Assembly: GCA_020465985.1 (NCBI GenBank)
Contig: JAANYP010000825.1
Coordinates: 517,501-581,500 of the forward strand
DNA length: 64,000 nucleotides
Source: Centrapalus pauciflorus
Taxonomy: Eukaryota; Streptophyta; Magnoliopsida; Asterales; Asteraceae
Reading direction: 5' to 3'
The notes below the pieces were generated by a model. That model saw only the letters and a program-made list of their open reading frames with translations, did no database searches and was not told where the DNA came from. A program made the position numbers and the translations under genes. Each line of letters opens with the position of its first letter. The stretch's first letter is position 1. Of this stretch, positions 22,948-33,610 are shown in pieces.

Positions 22948-24959
22948 TGACACCCTTGCCACAACAACCACCAATTACAATACACCCAGGATTAATCACC
23001 AACATGCAATAACATAATGATCTGATAACCTAAATTAAGTGCGGAAGCATTTAAAACATAAATACGTAGTGCAACAAGTGTTAAACACCCTACGGTGCTA
23101 TAAGGTACCAAGTCTAAGTCTACACACCCATACATTTATTACAATCATCCAGAATATAATACAACATTGTCCCACAACATAATTACCAATTAAATAGCAG
23201 ATATCTTCCAAATCTTCCAAATGACCTAACTAGAAGGTCCAGCAGTAGATTTCCCCTTTCCTGTAAAATAAAAATCAACAACTAAAACGTAAGCGAATGC
23301 TTAGTGAATACAAAGATTGCGCATATTATAAATATTTATGAAGCCCAAGAGTAACCCCGACGACAAACGTCGTATACTCTCTTCGTACACCAAGTACGGA
23401 CCAGAGCCGCAGCCCCTTCGAGCCCAAGGCTCGGCATTTACACATACCATCTGAGACAAACGAACGATCGGGGATGACATACTGCCTACCGGACCTGGAG
23501 GGATCAGCTCCAGCGTCATATAGCGCAGTAACATCAGAGTAATCGATGCGACCCACCGGTCCATCACTAGATGCACAACAATCGAACGGACATGCAACAA
23601 GTAAGAATGTGCATCTAAATCTACGCAAGTTAGTAGAAATCCAACCAAACAAGTGAAACAACAGGTCTCAGCAGGCAAAGCTTAACATAAATCAGATATA
23701 ATCATGCGAAATCTACTGTACTCACAGTGGGTGCGTATTATCTTTAACCGATATTATTTCTCTTCGGGCTTTCAACCGGATTCCACCAAGTACCCCACTG
23801 TGGGTTAAACAACTCCACAAGGGACCTGTTATTATCAATTACAACAATTCCTCGTATCATTATCCATTTAGTTCCATAATAATCAAGTTTCGTAAATTTG
23901 ACGATATTTTCCCCCATTTCGGGTTTATATCCAAATTCGAACTATAACTAAGTTTGTACCCATTTCATGTTCATACATTGTTCTTTATATAACACATGAC
24001 ATTTTATGTGTTGTTTATGAGTTTCATTCAAAATACACAAGCCTAGAAAGTAGTATTCACAATTTTAGGCATTAAACTCGAATTTAATGGGTTAGATTCG
24101 AAATTTATCATCAGATTCGAACCCAACCATCAGATTCGAACCATACTTCGAATCTAATGTCAGATTCGAACTGGTCCTTCGAGTCTATCATCAGATTCGA
24201 ACCCCCCCCTTAGAATCTGATGGTACACCTTCGAATCTAGCACCAAACTCGAGTCTGTTCTTACATTTCGATTCTGTTCTTGACATATTCGAGTCTGTTC
24301 ATCATTTCAACTTAAATCCTTCATTTCTAAGGCCTAAAATCAGTGTTATATCATGTATGATGCATATATTCGATTCTACTATGCATTTAGTATCATAATC
24401 CAACAACATTTTAAGCAAAACAAACTTAAATTTGCATAAAATGATAGATTCGAATTCTTAGTTACTTTAAAGCCGAAACCATAAACTAAAAAGGTTCGAT
24501 TCTTACCTCAATTCGTATGAAATCAAGAATCCGTTTGTAGATTGTTGTTGTACTCCTCGATATCTTTCCGATGACGTATAATTCTCGAAAATCCGACGGT
24601 CGGTTTGTGATTTATCTTAGAGAGATGTAGAGAGAAAATTTCTAGAGAGATAGAGTAGAGAGAGAGTGTAAACTAGAAAATGAAGCCTATTGCCCTTTAT
24701 ATACTACTTTCGTCATTTTGCACATTTCACCACTCGACTTAACCGGTTTCATAAAATACTGATTTAATCTTAGATATATCATAAATAGCTTTTAAATTCA
24801 TAATAATCCACAAAATTGATTCTGAATTCAATTTTCTCAAAATAGCAACAAACTTTGCTAAATATCCAATATGCATAATAATCGCCCAAATTCAACTTAA
24901 ATACATAACTTTCCACCTAATTAATCAAAATACATCAAAATAAGTCCGAGGATGTTACA
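22948..24959 (-). repeat. 5' LTR of the young chromovirus (2012 bp)
   Basis: This full-length LTR runs from TGACACCC to GTTACA on the plus strand. In minus orientation it holds a TATATAAAGGG box (near 24693-24706) followed by a CT-rich stretch, a likely promoter and leader. Short AGATTCGAA repeats cluster at about 24090-24240. The ORFs inside (for example 23301-23678) mirror those in the other LTR and are not genes. Confidence 0.9.
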
Positions 24960-26246
24960 AAAAGGCACAAAATGTTTTACCTGTATTTTATGACATGAAT
25001 TATATGGGAGCCGGTATTAAATTTTTCTTATTTGAGTCATCAAAAGAAGTTTTAAACCAAGAAAATGAGAAACGTGTTGCGCGTAAAGATAAAGAAATTT
25101 CTTTTCATTATGAAGAACTTAACGAGAGTTATTCTTCTAGAGTACCCACTTTAGAGGAAGATCTCTCGTCAACTTATTCAGAAACTGAATTGAACACTGA
25201 AACTGTAAAATCAACTCCTCAACTTTATATTCCTGCAAAAGTTATTCAACAACAAATCATTGTTTTAGAAAAGGAATTGAAGTCGTCTCAAGAGAAAGCA
25301 CTTGATCTTCAAGATGCTCTTCTTAAGAGAGAAGAAGAATTGGTAAATCAATCTTTTCAACAAACTGTGGAAGTCACTGTCTACAGAGAAAATTTTGAAA
25401 TAGTTTCACAACAATTGAAAGATCTTTCAAAACAACAAACACTTTCTCATTCCCTAAAAATTCCATGTATGTCATCAGATAAAGGTAAGGCTACAGCTGA
25501 ATCTTCTTCTATCTTTGTCAAAGGTGAGTGCTCAAAAGTTTTCAAAAATGAGGTTCCTAAAAAGACTCAGATAAAATCCAAGTCTTTTAAGAAACCTACT
25601 CACCACCAAAAAGAAAAGTCTGTCAAGTCTAAATCTTCCATGCTTACTGACTCTAATCGTTTTGTTCCTACAGATCATATAAGGAGAGTCCCAAAAACCA
25701 CCATGCAGGATTTTACAAGTTTTTTTGTGAAGAAGGCTTTAATGCCAAGTGAATTTGTTACTAGAGATAGGATGTCTGTAATCTCTAAAGACAATTTGTG
25801 TAACAATGTGTGTGACAATGTTTGTAATGATGTACCGAATTCTACTGTTCCGTTAAAGTACTCTTTCAAGGATTTGTTTAATCTATGTCCAACTAAATAT
25901 AGACGACAGGTTCCTGAAATGAATGCTTTTGTGCCTTATCCTGTTAAACGTATTCGGAAAAAGAAAACTAAAAATAGTGCATCATCGGCCACAAACAATG
26001 TTGAGATGTGTCTGTTGCCAAGGCCCAAAACCAAAGCAACAGTCAAAAAGACAAAAACCGAAGGCAATTTCAGCGCCTAAGGTTCCAAAACCCAATATAT
26101 CCAATCTTCAATGGATTCCAAAGGGTTGTGCATCCGGACCACACACAAATGCTAGTTGGGTTTCTAAATCTGTGCACGTGCCATATAAATCTGGAAATCC
26201 TAACAAAAAGGGACCCATATTGAGGTGGGTACCCAAGGTTGTGTGA
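24960..26246 (+). pseudogene. Copia element A: truncated gag with a frameshift
   Basis: The gag 5' part is missing, cut at 24960 by the chromovirus LTR. The remaining frame (to a TAA at 26078-26080) has a coiled-coil-like glutamate-rich stretch (QQQIIVLEKELKSSQEKALD) and then a basic S/K-rich region. Coding continues in the next frame to 26246 (VPKPNISNLQWIPKG, ending GPILRWVPKVV), so there is one frameshift near 26075. The order gag then pol on the same strand, plus the post-pol ORF, suggests a SIRE/Maximus-type copia. No CCHC knuckle is visible in what remains. Confidence 0.75.
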
Positions 26247-26474
26247 TGTTAATGCAGATGGTTCTTGGTTACTTCTGATCAAGACCCGTGCTTCAAAGAA
26301 ATGGCTTCTAGTTACCTTAGACTAGGACCCGTTCTTTTGCTTGTCGGTTGTGCTTAAACCGACATGTTTGGCTTCTGTGCACACAGCCCAGGATCCGGTC
26401 TTAACTCATCATGTTTTCTGAACATCTCGGTTCAGAACACGGTTTGATTGTGAATTAAAAATGGATGTGTTTGA

Positions 26475-29400
26475 ATGCATATAGTTTTTCATTATATGAA
26501 TTTATGTGTTTTTCAGGCTAAGTCCATTTGGTATATGGATTCGGGTTGCTCCAAGCACATGACTGGAAGAAGAGAATTGCTGTCCAACGTTGTTGAACAG
26601 TATTGCGGAACTGTGAAATTCGGGAACAACCATCAGGCTCACATAAAAGGATACGGGGACTTAGTTCTAAATAATCTGGTCATCAAGGATGTTGACTATG
26701 TTGAGGGGTTATCTCATAAATTTTTTAGCATAGGACAGCTCTGCGACAAAGGACTAGAAGTAACGTTTAGGGCTAAGAACTGCAGTGTTAAGAACATGGA
26801 TGGAAAAGAAATCTTAACTGGTTCCCGAAAATCTAACCTTTACACCATTGACGTAGCTAAGCTTGTAGTGAAGGATAACATTTGCCTACTATCAAAAGCC
26901 TCTTCAAAAGACTCTTGGTTGTGGCATCGAAGATTATCCCATTTGAATTTTGATAATATCAACAAGCTGGCTGCAAAGCAATTGGTCAAAGGACTTCCTG
27001 AGTTGCGCTACGAAAAGGACCATCTGTGCGGAGCATGTGAGAAAGGAAAAATGAAACGATCATCTCACAAACCAAAGCCCGAACCATCAACAAAAAGAGT
27101 TTTGGAGTTACTTCATATGGATTTATGCGGACCGATGAGAACTCAAAGCATAAATGGAAAACGATATGTGTTGGTTATCGTTGATGATTATTCTCGATAT
27201 ACCTGGGTCAGGTTCTTGCGTTCCAAGGACGAAACAGCTCAAGAAATCATTGATTTTATCAAGAGTGTCGAGACCCAACAGCAGCTGTCAGTACAATCAA
27301 TCAGATCAGATAACGGCACGGAGTTCAAGAACTCCGTAGTGGAAAGCTTCCTTCGATCCAAAGGGATTCAGCAACAATACTCTGCTGCTCGAACACCTCA
27401 ACAAAATGGGATCGTGGAAAGGCGTAACCGTACGCTAGTAGAAGCCGCTCGTACAATGCTCACATACTCAAAGCTACCTCCGTTCTTGTGGGCCGAAGCC
27501 GTATCAACAGCATGCTATACACAGAATCGCTCCATCATCCATAAGCGCTTTAACAAAACTCCTTACCAACTTTTTTTGAATAAAGTACCATTTATCAAGT
27601 ACTTACGTGTATTTGGTTGCAGGTGCTATGTGCTGAATGACAGAGACAACCTCGGGAAATTTAACGAAAAGGCGGATGAAGCGATCTTCATTGGATACTC
27701 ATCCAACTCGAAGGCGTATCGCGCATTCAATACCCGAACCAGAACAGTCAATGAAAGTGTGCACGTCACATTTGATGAGTTGGCTGAACTGGCACCCGAA
27801 GTTGATCAATCAGGACCACACATTACTCAAATGCCTGGAGACTCTTCGAACAACCCCATTTCTTTTTCTTCTTCTGATTTGGTTAATTTATTTGATCCTT
27901 TTTATGTTGAATTTTTCGGTCCTAACGCTAGTGTGTCTAATGTTGTTAATAATGTAGGTAATCCTTCCAGTTTAACTGTGCCGCAAAGTTTCTCCGCTCC
28001 ATCTTCATCAACATATCCTCATCCATCCACATCGTCTACTGACACATCCGCAGTTGACTCTACTCCTGTAATACCCTCACATATAATACCAACGATTCTT
28101 CCTTCACCTGAACACTCGGAAATTGAACCAGAACCTGTGGTACCATCATTTGAAACCATTGACCATGAATCCTCATCCATTCCCATATTAACCACAGAGG
28201 TTCCATCCCGAGCACCCCTTCCACACGAGATCAAATGGACCCGCAGTCACCCAACAGAGCAAATCATTGGTGACGTATCAACAGGAGTCCAAACTCGTAG
28301 GGCATCTGCTAATGAATGTCTCTACGCATCATTCTTGAGTATGATAGAGCCTGCTCGTGTGGATGAAGCCCTGACAGATCCGGATTGGATAGTTGCAATG
28401 CAAGAGGAACTCAACCAGTTTGAACAGCTACGAGTATGGCGGTTAGTTCCCAAGCCAAAAGACCGCACAGTCATCGGAACGAAGTGGATCTTTAAGAACA
28501 AACGAGATGAGAACGGCATTGTGATAAGGAACAAAGCAAGACTTGTTGCCAAAGGCTACCGACAAAAAGAAGGGATAGATTATGACGAGACCTTCGCTCC
28601 AGTTGCACGGATCGAAGCAATCAGAATCTTCTTGGCGTACGCGGCACACAAAGACTTCAAAGTGTACCAAATGGACGTCAATACTGCCTTTCTAAACGGT
28701 GAACTTAACGAGGAAGTGTATGTTGAACAACCACAACGCTTTGTTGATGCACATAAACCTGACCATGTTTATGTGCTAGATAAGGCCCTCAATGGTTTAA
28801 AACAAGCACCTCGAGCATGGTATGATAGTCTTTCGAATTTCCTTATTTCTGCCGGTTTCTATAAAGGTGTGGTGGACACAACTTTGTTCACTAAAAGGGA
28901 AGGCCCACATATAATGCTAGTACAGATTTATGTCAACGATATTATATTTGGATCTACTGACAGTAATTTTTGTAAGGATTTTTCAGCCCTAATGGAGTCC
29001 CGGTTTGAGATGAGTATGATGGGGGAAATGAACTTTTTCCTCGGATTACAAGTCAAACAACTTGAGGAATGGATTTTTGGGAACCAGTCGAAATATAATC
29101 TTGACATTCTCAAGAAATATAAGTTAGACTCTTGCACGAGTATCGCAACTCCCATGGCCTCCAACTGTAAGTTAGACACCGATCCTTCCGGGAAAAGTGT
29201 CGATAATACAACTTACAGAGGGATGATAGGATCCTTACTATACTTGACTGCCAGCAGGCCGGATATAGTGTTTTCAACATGTCTTTGTGCTAGATTTCAG
29301 GCCGACCCAAAAGAATCACACTTAACTGCGGTAAAACGCATTTTTCGTTATCTTAAGGGTACACCCGAACTTGGTCTATGGTATCCAAAGGGAACCGATT

Positions 29401-29927
29401 TCGATCTTACCGCGTTTTCAGATGCTGATTTTGCAGGTTGTAGAGTGGACAGAAAAAGCACATCGGGAGGAATACAGTTTTTAGGCGATAGACCGGTGAG
29501 TTGGTCTTCCAAAAAGCAGAATTGTGTATCCACATCTACAGCTGAGGCTGAGTATGTAGCAGCTGCAAGCTGTTGCTCTCAAGTGCTGTGGATGAGAACA
29601 CAATTACGCGATTATGGGTTCTCACTCACCAATATCCCTATTTACTGTGATTCTCGAAGTGCAATTGCCATCTCTTGCAATCCCGTGCAGCACTCTCGAA
29701 CAAAACACATAGATATCAGGTATCATTTTATTAAAGATTACGTGGAAAAGGGAACCATTGAGTTGTATTTTGTTGGCACGGAATATCAACTTGCGGATAT
29801 ATTTACTAAAGCTTTGGACGAACCTCGTTTTCAGTTTTTAGTATCCCATATCGGCATGTTGAATCCGCCTTCCAATGAAATATCAGATATTGTCTTAAAT
29901 AATTCTATTTTAATCTATCATGATTGA
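26475..29927 (+). CDS. Copia element A: pol (protease, integrase, RT, RNase H), RT active site mutated
   Basis: The open frame runs for 1150 codons; the first ~15 are probably not part of the real protein. Protease has WYMDSGCSKHMTG at about 19-31. A GAG-pre-integrase domain (LWHRRLSHLNF, then CGACEKGK) lies near 150-200. Integrase shows MDLCGPM, SDNGTEF and PQQNGIVERRNRT. RT contains TKWIFKNK, ARLVAKGY and YQMDVNTAFLNG. RNase H ends with STAEAEYVAAASC and TKHIDIRYHF. The RT motif that should be YVDD reads YVND near 28933-28944 (AAC in place of GAC), so reverse transcription is probably abolished although the ORF is open. A TTTTTCAG acceptor-like sequence lies just before the protease. Confidence 0.9.
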   Translation: MHIVFHYMNLCVFQAKSIWYMDSGCSKHMTGRRELLSNVVEQYCGTVKFGNNHQAHIKGYGDLVLNNLVIKDVDYVEGLSHKFFSIGQLCDKGLEVTFRAKNCSVKNMDGKEILTGSRKSNLYTIDVAKLVVKDNICLLSKASSKDSWLWHRRLSHLNFDNINKLAAKQLVKGLPELRYEKDHLCGACEKGKMKRSSHKPKPEPSTKRVLELLHMDLCGPMRTQSINGKRYVLVIVDDYSRYTWVRFLRSKDETAQEIIDFIKSVETQQQLSVQSIRSDNGTEFKNSVVESFLRSKGIQQQYSAARTPQQNGIVERRNRTLVEAARTMLTYSKLPPFLWAEAVSTACYTQNRSIIHKRFNKTPYQLFLNKVPFIKYLRVFGCRCYVLNDRDNLGKFNEKADEAIFIGYSSNSKAYRAFNTRTRTVNESVHVTFDELAELAPEVDQSGPHITQMPGDSSNNPISFSSSDLVNLFDPFYVEFFGPNASVSNVVNNVGNPSSLTVPQSFSAPSSSTYPHPSTSSTDTSAVDSTPVIPSHIIPTILPSPEHSEIEPEPVVPSFETIDHESSSIPILTTEVPSRAPLPHEIKWTRSHPTEQIIGDVSTGVQTRRASANECLYASFLSMIEPARVDEALTDPDWIVAMQEELNQFEQLRVWRLVPKPKDRTVIGTKWIFKNKRDENGIVIRNKARLVAKGYRQKEGIDYDETFAPVARIEAIRIFLAYAAHKDFKVYQMDVNTAFLNGELNEEVYVEQPQRFVDAHKPDHVYVLDKALNGLKQAPRAWYDSLSNFLISAGFYKGVVDTTLFTKREGPHIMLVQIYVNDIIFGSTDSNFCKDFSALMESRFEMSMMGEMNFFLGLQVKQLEEWIFGNQSKYNLDILKKYKLDSCTSIATPMASNCKLDTDPSGKSVDNTTYRGMIGSLLYLTASRPDIVFSTCLCARFQADPKESHLTAVKRIFRYLKGTPELGLWYPKGTDFDLTAFSDADFAGCRVDRKSTSGGIQFLGDRPVSWSSKKQNCVSTSTAEAEYVAAASCCSQVLWMRTQLRDYGFSLTNIPIYCDSRSAIAISCNPVQHSRTKHIDIRYHFIKDYVEKGTIELYFVGTEYQLADIFTKALDEPRFQFLVSHIGMLNPPSNEISDIVLNNSILIYHD

Positions 29928-31029
29928 AATTCCTTTATTTTTGAAAATAACTGTTATTTAAATTCAAGGATTATGTCACAAGATTGAAACTCATTATTTC
30001 CTTATCTGCGTATATTTATAATAATCAATGATCCTGATAAATTGCTGTGTGAATTGTTCATCACTGAGTGGGATGCAAACAATATCCAGGTTTGTCTGTA
30101 CTTGTAAGGTTATAAAGGGTTGTCGTGATTTAAATCTGAAAAGGAAAAGGGAAAAGGACCGGTATTTATTTGAGGGGGAGTAGAGTTAGGATTTTTAAAT
30201 TTTATAATTCTGTGTTTCTTTTTATTTCTTTTATAGTTAAATTTTTGAATTTTAGGTTAGTCTTAATTTTATTTTTTAATTTTAAGTTTTATTTTAATAG
30301 GTCAGAAAATCACAAAAAGATTGTAATTGTTCTAATTTATCAAAAAGCCAAAAACATTTTAGTTTATTCTAGCTTATTTTTATCTTGAATTAAATGATCC
30401 AAGAAAATACCAAAAATATTTCATCTTGTTGTTTCAAAGAAAACCTCAAAAAGATGCAATAAAAATTGGGCCAAAGTTTTTTTTTAATTTTTATTTTGAT
30501 TAATCTCAGGCCCATTTTTTATTTTTAACTTTGTGTGTATTTGTTGAAGTCCAAAACCGCCGGCCCAATCCCCATTTGGGCGCGGATCCTTGACCCGACC
30601 CACGACCCACTCGCCTTTAAATAAGAGGGTCAACGGTCAAATGGTCCACTTTACTTCATCTTCAAGAAATATCCTTTCTCCTTCTTCTTCTTTCTCTCTG
30701 TCGACGAACACAACCGCCGAAACCACCATTACCATCGGTTCCAAGCTTTTGGACCTTCATTCTTCTTGATTTTTCTTGCATTTTCCATCATCTGCATCCC
30801 CAGGTAACACTTTTTTACCTCTATTTCAGTCTTTAACTTAGTATATTACTTGTTTGATTTTCAAAATATTTCTAGTTTTTCATTTCGGTTTTTACTCTTT
30901 TTAGGTAGTTTAATGTGTTATATTTTCTTAGTTGTAGTTAGATAAAATGTTCCTTAGGTTGTTTTAGTTTAGGATCTGTAATTTCATGCATTTTCATTAA
31001 CATTCCAACTGTTCACGTTTATTTTTTGC
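29928..31029 (+). promoter_or_regulatory. Element A: spacer between pol and the post-pol ORF
   Basis: The spacer contains a polypurine-like GAGGGGGAG at 30172-30180. Further on are a TTTAAATAA box at 30616-30624 and a CT-rich stretch at about 30655-30700, resembling a Pol II promoter and plant leader. A CAG|GTAACA donor-like site is at 30801-30809. No gene lies here; the AT-rich ORF at 30170-30388 is chance. Confidence 0.45.
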
Positions 31030-33138
31030 ATGAACATTAACTGCACTCATGCAGTTTCGGACGTCCGAATTCGGACCACCACCCGAATTCGGATGTCCGA
31101 CTTAGACTTGTTTCAAAAATTTTCAAAGTACAAAACTCATTTCGGACCACTGTTGATCCGAATTCGGTTCACTGTTGATCCGAATTCGGACCATCACATC
31201 GGGTTAAAATTTTCAAAACTTGAAATTTGTCTAAGTCTGTTCACCACTGTGCATCCGAATTCGGATGATACCCGGATTCGGTCCTCATCCGAATTCCAGG
31301 CACCATCCGAAATTAGGTCATATCCATATCATTTCATGCATTTTCACAAGTCACCATCCGAATTCGGACCATGTTCATATCACATCCGAATTCGGACCAC
31401 CTTCATTCATTTCACTACTCACTTCGGACCATCATCCGAATTCGGTCCCCAGTTTCACCTAATCCGAATTCGATCCCCCACCTCACCTCATTCATGCATC
31501 ATTCGATTTCGGACGGATCCGAATTCGATGACACTGTTCATCCGAATTCGGACCATCCCGGACGACCCTGATCGTCATGAGGGGGAGAAGCGCAGAAAAG
31601 TTCAATTTGAGGAGCCCATGTTGGGTATAGGGGGAGCAGAGACCGCCGAGGGGTCCGAGTTTCAGGGGTCGGGGGAAAAGTCTCAGGAGGCTCAGGAGTA
31701 CATGTTAATAGAAGACGAGCCCATGGTCGAGGGTCCAGCTCCACTGGATCCGATGACAGCCATGGTAGAATTTGAGGAACCGCACGAAAAAGTTGAAATC
31801 ATAATAGTCTCTGACTCAGATTCCGATACCGAGGACAACCAACCTTTATTAACCCCTATGCCTGAGCCTGATTCTCCAACTAAAAAATCCTCGTCCTCTT
31901 CTTTCGATTTCTTGAATTCACCACCCAGAGCCCATCAGGAAGACATACTTTCATCCATCCAAGCTCCTCTATCATTAAAAGAATCCCACATTACTATCAG
32001 CCCCCCAAGATCCCCAAGCCCTCCACCAGTCCAACAAACCCAACGTTCAGGTCCGTCCCCAACAAAAAGGGTTGATTGCTTCGATGAGACTCCGGAGGGT
32101 CCTGGCGTGTACAAAAAAGATGATTTATTCTGGGTAGATCACTATACGAAAGGAAATGTTCATACACTGCCGCAGGAAGAAAAAGACCAAAAGCGACAAG
32201 AACGGCGGGGGACAATTATAAAGCTTCTTGAAGCCAAAAGATCTGAAATCGAAGAACCCCCCGTTCAAGGCCTGAAAGAATTTCTGCAGAACTTTCCCCC
32301 GGAGAGGTTTCAAAATCCATATCTTGAAGAAAGGTTTAAGATGGTTTTCAGAAAAAAGCCTGGAGCCTTCAGCAGACGCCTTCTCATGGAACTTACGAAT
32401 GTCTCCAAAGCTGAACAGGCTGAATACTACCAATTGATGCTCCGGGAACAAAGGTCTAAGGTGTCAAAGTCAAAGATCAAAAAGCAGACAATCACGATGT
32501 GCAAAAGAGCCAGAGTCTTCTATCCCTCCTACCAAGTGGAAAGAGAAGATGGGACGGGAGATGACATCTTCGAGTATGATCTTGACTTCATAAGTGCGGA
32601 TGACGTTGAATTCCTTCACAATAGTCTGAAAAATCGCATCAGGAAACGTCTAACGCACATGACCGCAGTAGGAGCCCTAGTGCGAAGCATGAATCGCCGA
32701 TCGATAATAATGTGCCTAAGAGATTTTCAGATGGCGATCGAAAGTGCTATGGTTAAGGTAGGGCTTCGTGCATCGGAACAATACAGCTTTCTCCTAGCCC
32801 ACCACCCGGCCTACAGAGTTGTACTTTCTGGGGATCCGGGAATTGTTTTTGTAAACTACAAGGGCTACAAAAGGTATATGCGCTTTGAGGACCTTCCTTG
32901 CTACTCCGATGGTACACTCAGATTGGTTCGAGCTGCTCTCACAAAGAAAGTACAAGACTATGATGCTCAACCAGATCCTGAACAGAGATGCTCACCAACG
33001 GAGATACAGAATACACTCAGCGGCATAGACTACCTGAACGAGCGGCTACATACAAGACAAGTAACCAGACGCTTCGACGTCATACTTGGTCTTCGAGAAT
33101 CTACAGACCATGCCCGAGTTCCAGGACCTCCTAAGTGA
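31030..33138 (+). CDS. Element A: post-pol ORF, C-terminal part conserved, function unknown
   Basis: The open frame is 702 codons, but residues 1 to about 185 are translated from a GAATTC-rich minisatellite and are unlikely to be original. From about residue 197 (an in-frame ATG at 31618) the product is acidic and P/S-rich (SDSDSDTEDNQ). A conserved C-terminal module follows (KRARVFYPSYQV at about 495, MCLRDFQMAIESA, CYSDGTLRLVRAALT, YLNERLHTRQVTRRFD). The same module is in the inverted copy A' (33605-35321). The helical N-terminal module seen in A', B and F is missing. No signal peptide or membrane span is visible, which argues against an envelope protein. It ends 3 bp before the polypurine tract. 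Confidence 0.7.
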   Translation: MNINCTHAVSDVRIRTTTRIRMSDLDLFQKFSKYKTHFGPLLIRIRFTVDPNSDHHIGLKFSKLEICLSLFTTVHPNSDDTRIRSSSEFQAPSEIRSYPYHFMHFHKSPSEFGPCSYHIRIRTTFIHFTTHFGPSSEFGPQFHLIRIRSPTSPHSCIIRFRTDPNSMTLFIRIRTIPDDPDRHEGEKRRKVQFEEPMLGIGGAETAEGSEFQGSGEKSQEAQEYMLIEDEPMVEGPAPLDPMTAMVEFEEPHEKVEIIIVSDSDSDTEDNQPLLTPMPEPDSPTKKSSSSSFDFLNSPPRAHQEDILSSIQAPLSLKESHITISPPRSPSPPPVQQTQRSGPSPTKRVDCFDETPEGPGVYKKDDLFWVDHYTKGNVHTLPQEEKDQKRQERRGTIIKLLEAKRSEIEEPPVQGLKEFLQNFPPERFQNPYLEERFKMVFRKKPGAFSRRLLMELTNVSKAEQAEYYQLMLREQRSKVSKSKIKKQTITMCKRARVFYPSYQVEREDGTGDDIFEYDLDFISADDVEFLHNSLKNRIRKRLTHMTAVGALVRSMNRRSIIMCLRDFQMAIESAMVKVGLRASEQYSFLLAHHPAYRVVLSGDPGIVFVNYKGYKRYMRFEDLPCYSDGTLRLVRAALTKKVQDYDAQPDPEQRCSPTEIQNTLSGIDYLNERLHTRQVTRRFDVILGLRESTDHARVPGPPK
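31060..31560. repeat. Minisatellite built on the palindrome CCGAATTCGG
   Basis: About fourteen copies of CATCCGAATTCGGACC-like units with irregular spacing lie at the start of the post-pol ORF of element A. The core CCGAATTCGG is a 10-bp palindrome, and several copies have point changes. Confidence 0.85.
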
Positions 33139-33141
33139 TCG

Positions 33142-33154
33142 AAAAGGGGGAGAT
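33142..33154 (+). other. Polypurine tract of element A
   Basis: AAAAGGGGGAGAT lies directly before the LTR start TGTTAG at 33155, the standard copia arrangement. Confidence 0.9.
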
Positions 33155-33500
33155 TGTTAGATTTATTTATTTCGATCTCAGGAGTTGTTTTGTAATATTT
33201 ATTATCATTGTAATTTGTCTTGTATTTTATTTCTATGTAATTTATGTTTAAGTAATAGTGTAGGGGCCAAAGGTGCCATGTCTTGTAAGTTAATTAAAGG
33301 AGCCTATAAAAGGCTCCTAGGGTTACCTTTTTGTCCCCACGGTTGACAATTTGATTATCTTATTCCAGCCGCCATTGTTGATAACACTCTCAACATTCAA
33401 ACATTCATATTGTCTTCTTCTTTATCATACTACATTTATTGAGCTAGTTTCTTTATGTATATGATGAGAATATCATTAAGGTGCTGAAAATATACGGGAA
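33155..33500 (+). repeat. 3' LTR of element A (right end approximate)
   Basis: It starts TGTTAGATTTATTTATTTCG and contains a TATAAAAGG box (about 33306-33314) that could serve as promoter. It runs into an inverted, truncated LTR of the same family near 33.5 kb, so the exact CA end is not certain. No matching 5' LTR remains in the window. Confidence 0.7.
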
Positions 33501-33610
33501 TACAACTTTACAGAAACAATTAAATAAAACACTAGAAATAAAATATAAGGACTTAAACCAAAATAATTATTACAAAATAAAGTCACAAGATCGAAATTAA
33601 ATATCTAACA
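33501..33610 (-). repeat. Truncated 3' LTR of inverted element A'
   Basis: Read from 33610 on the minus strand it starts TGTTAGATATTTAATTTCG and follows the other copy (43829 leftwards) for ~100 bp before the similarity ends. Its polypurine tract (minus strand CGAAAAGAGGGAGAT) is at 33611-33625. Confidence 0.7.

Larger units (their letters stand above)
16632..24959 (-). mobile_element. Young Tekay-like Ty3 chromovirus, nearly full length
   Basis: Two LTRs (16632-18134 and 22948-24959) bracket one intact gag-pol ORF, with a primer binding site and polypurine region in the right places. The LTRs are near-identical, with roughly ten small differences by eye over ~1.4 kb apart from one large deletion, so insertion was recent. 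Flanking pentamers AACTG (16627-16631) and AAAAG (24960-24964) do not match. The left flank is an older chromovirus and the right flank a copia gag, so the termini probably come from recombination between two copies or from a deletion. Confidence 0.9.
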
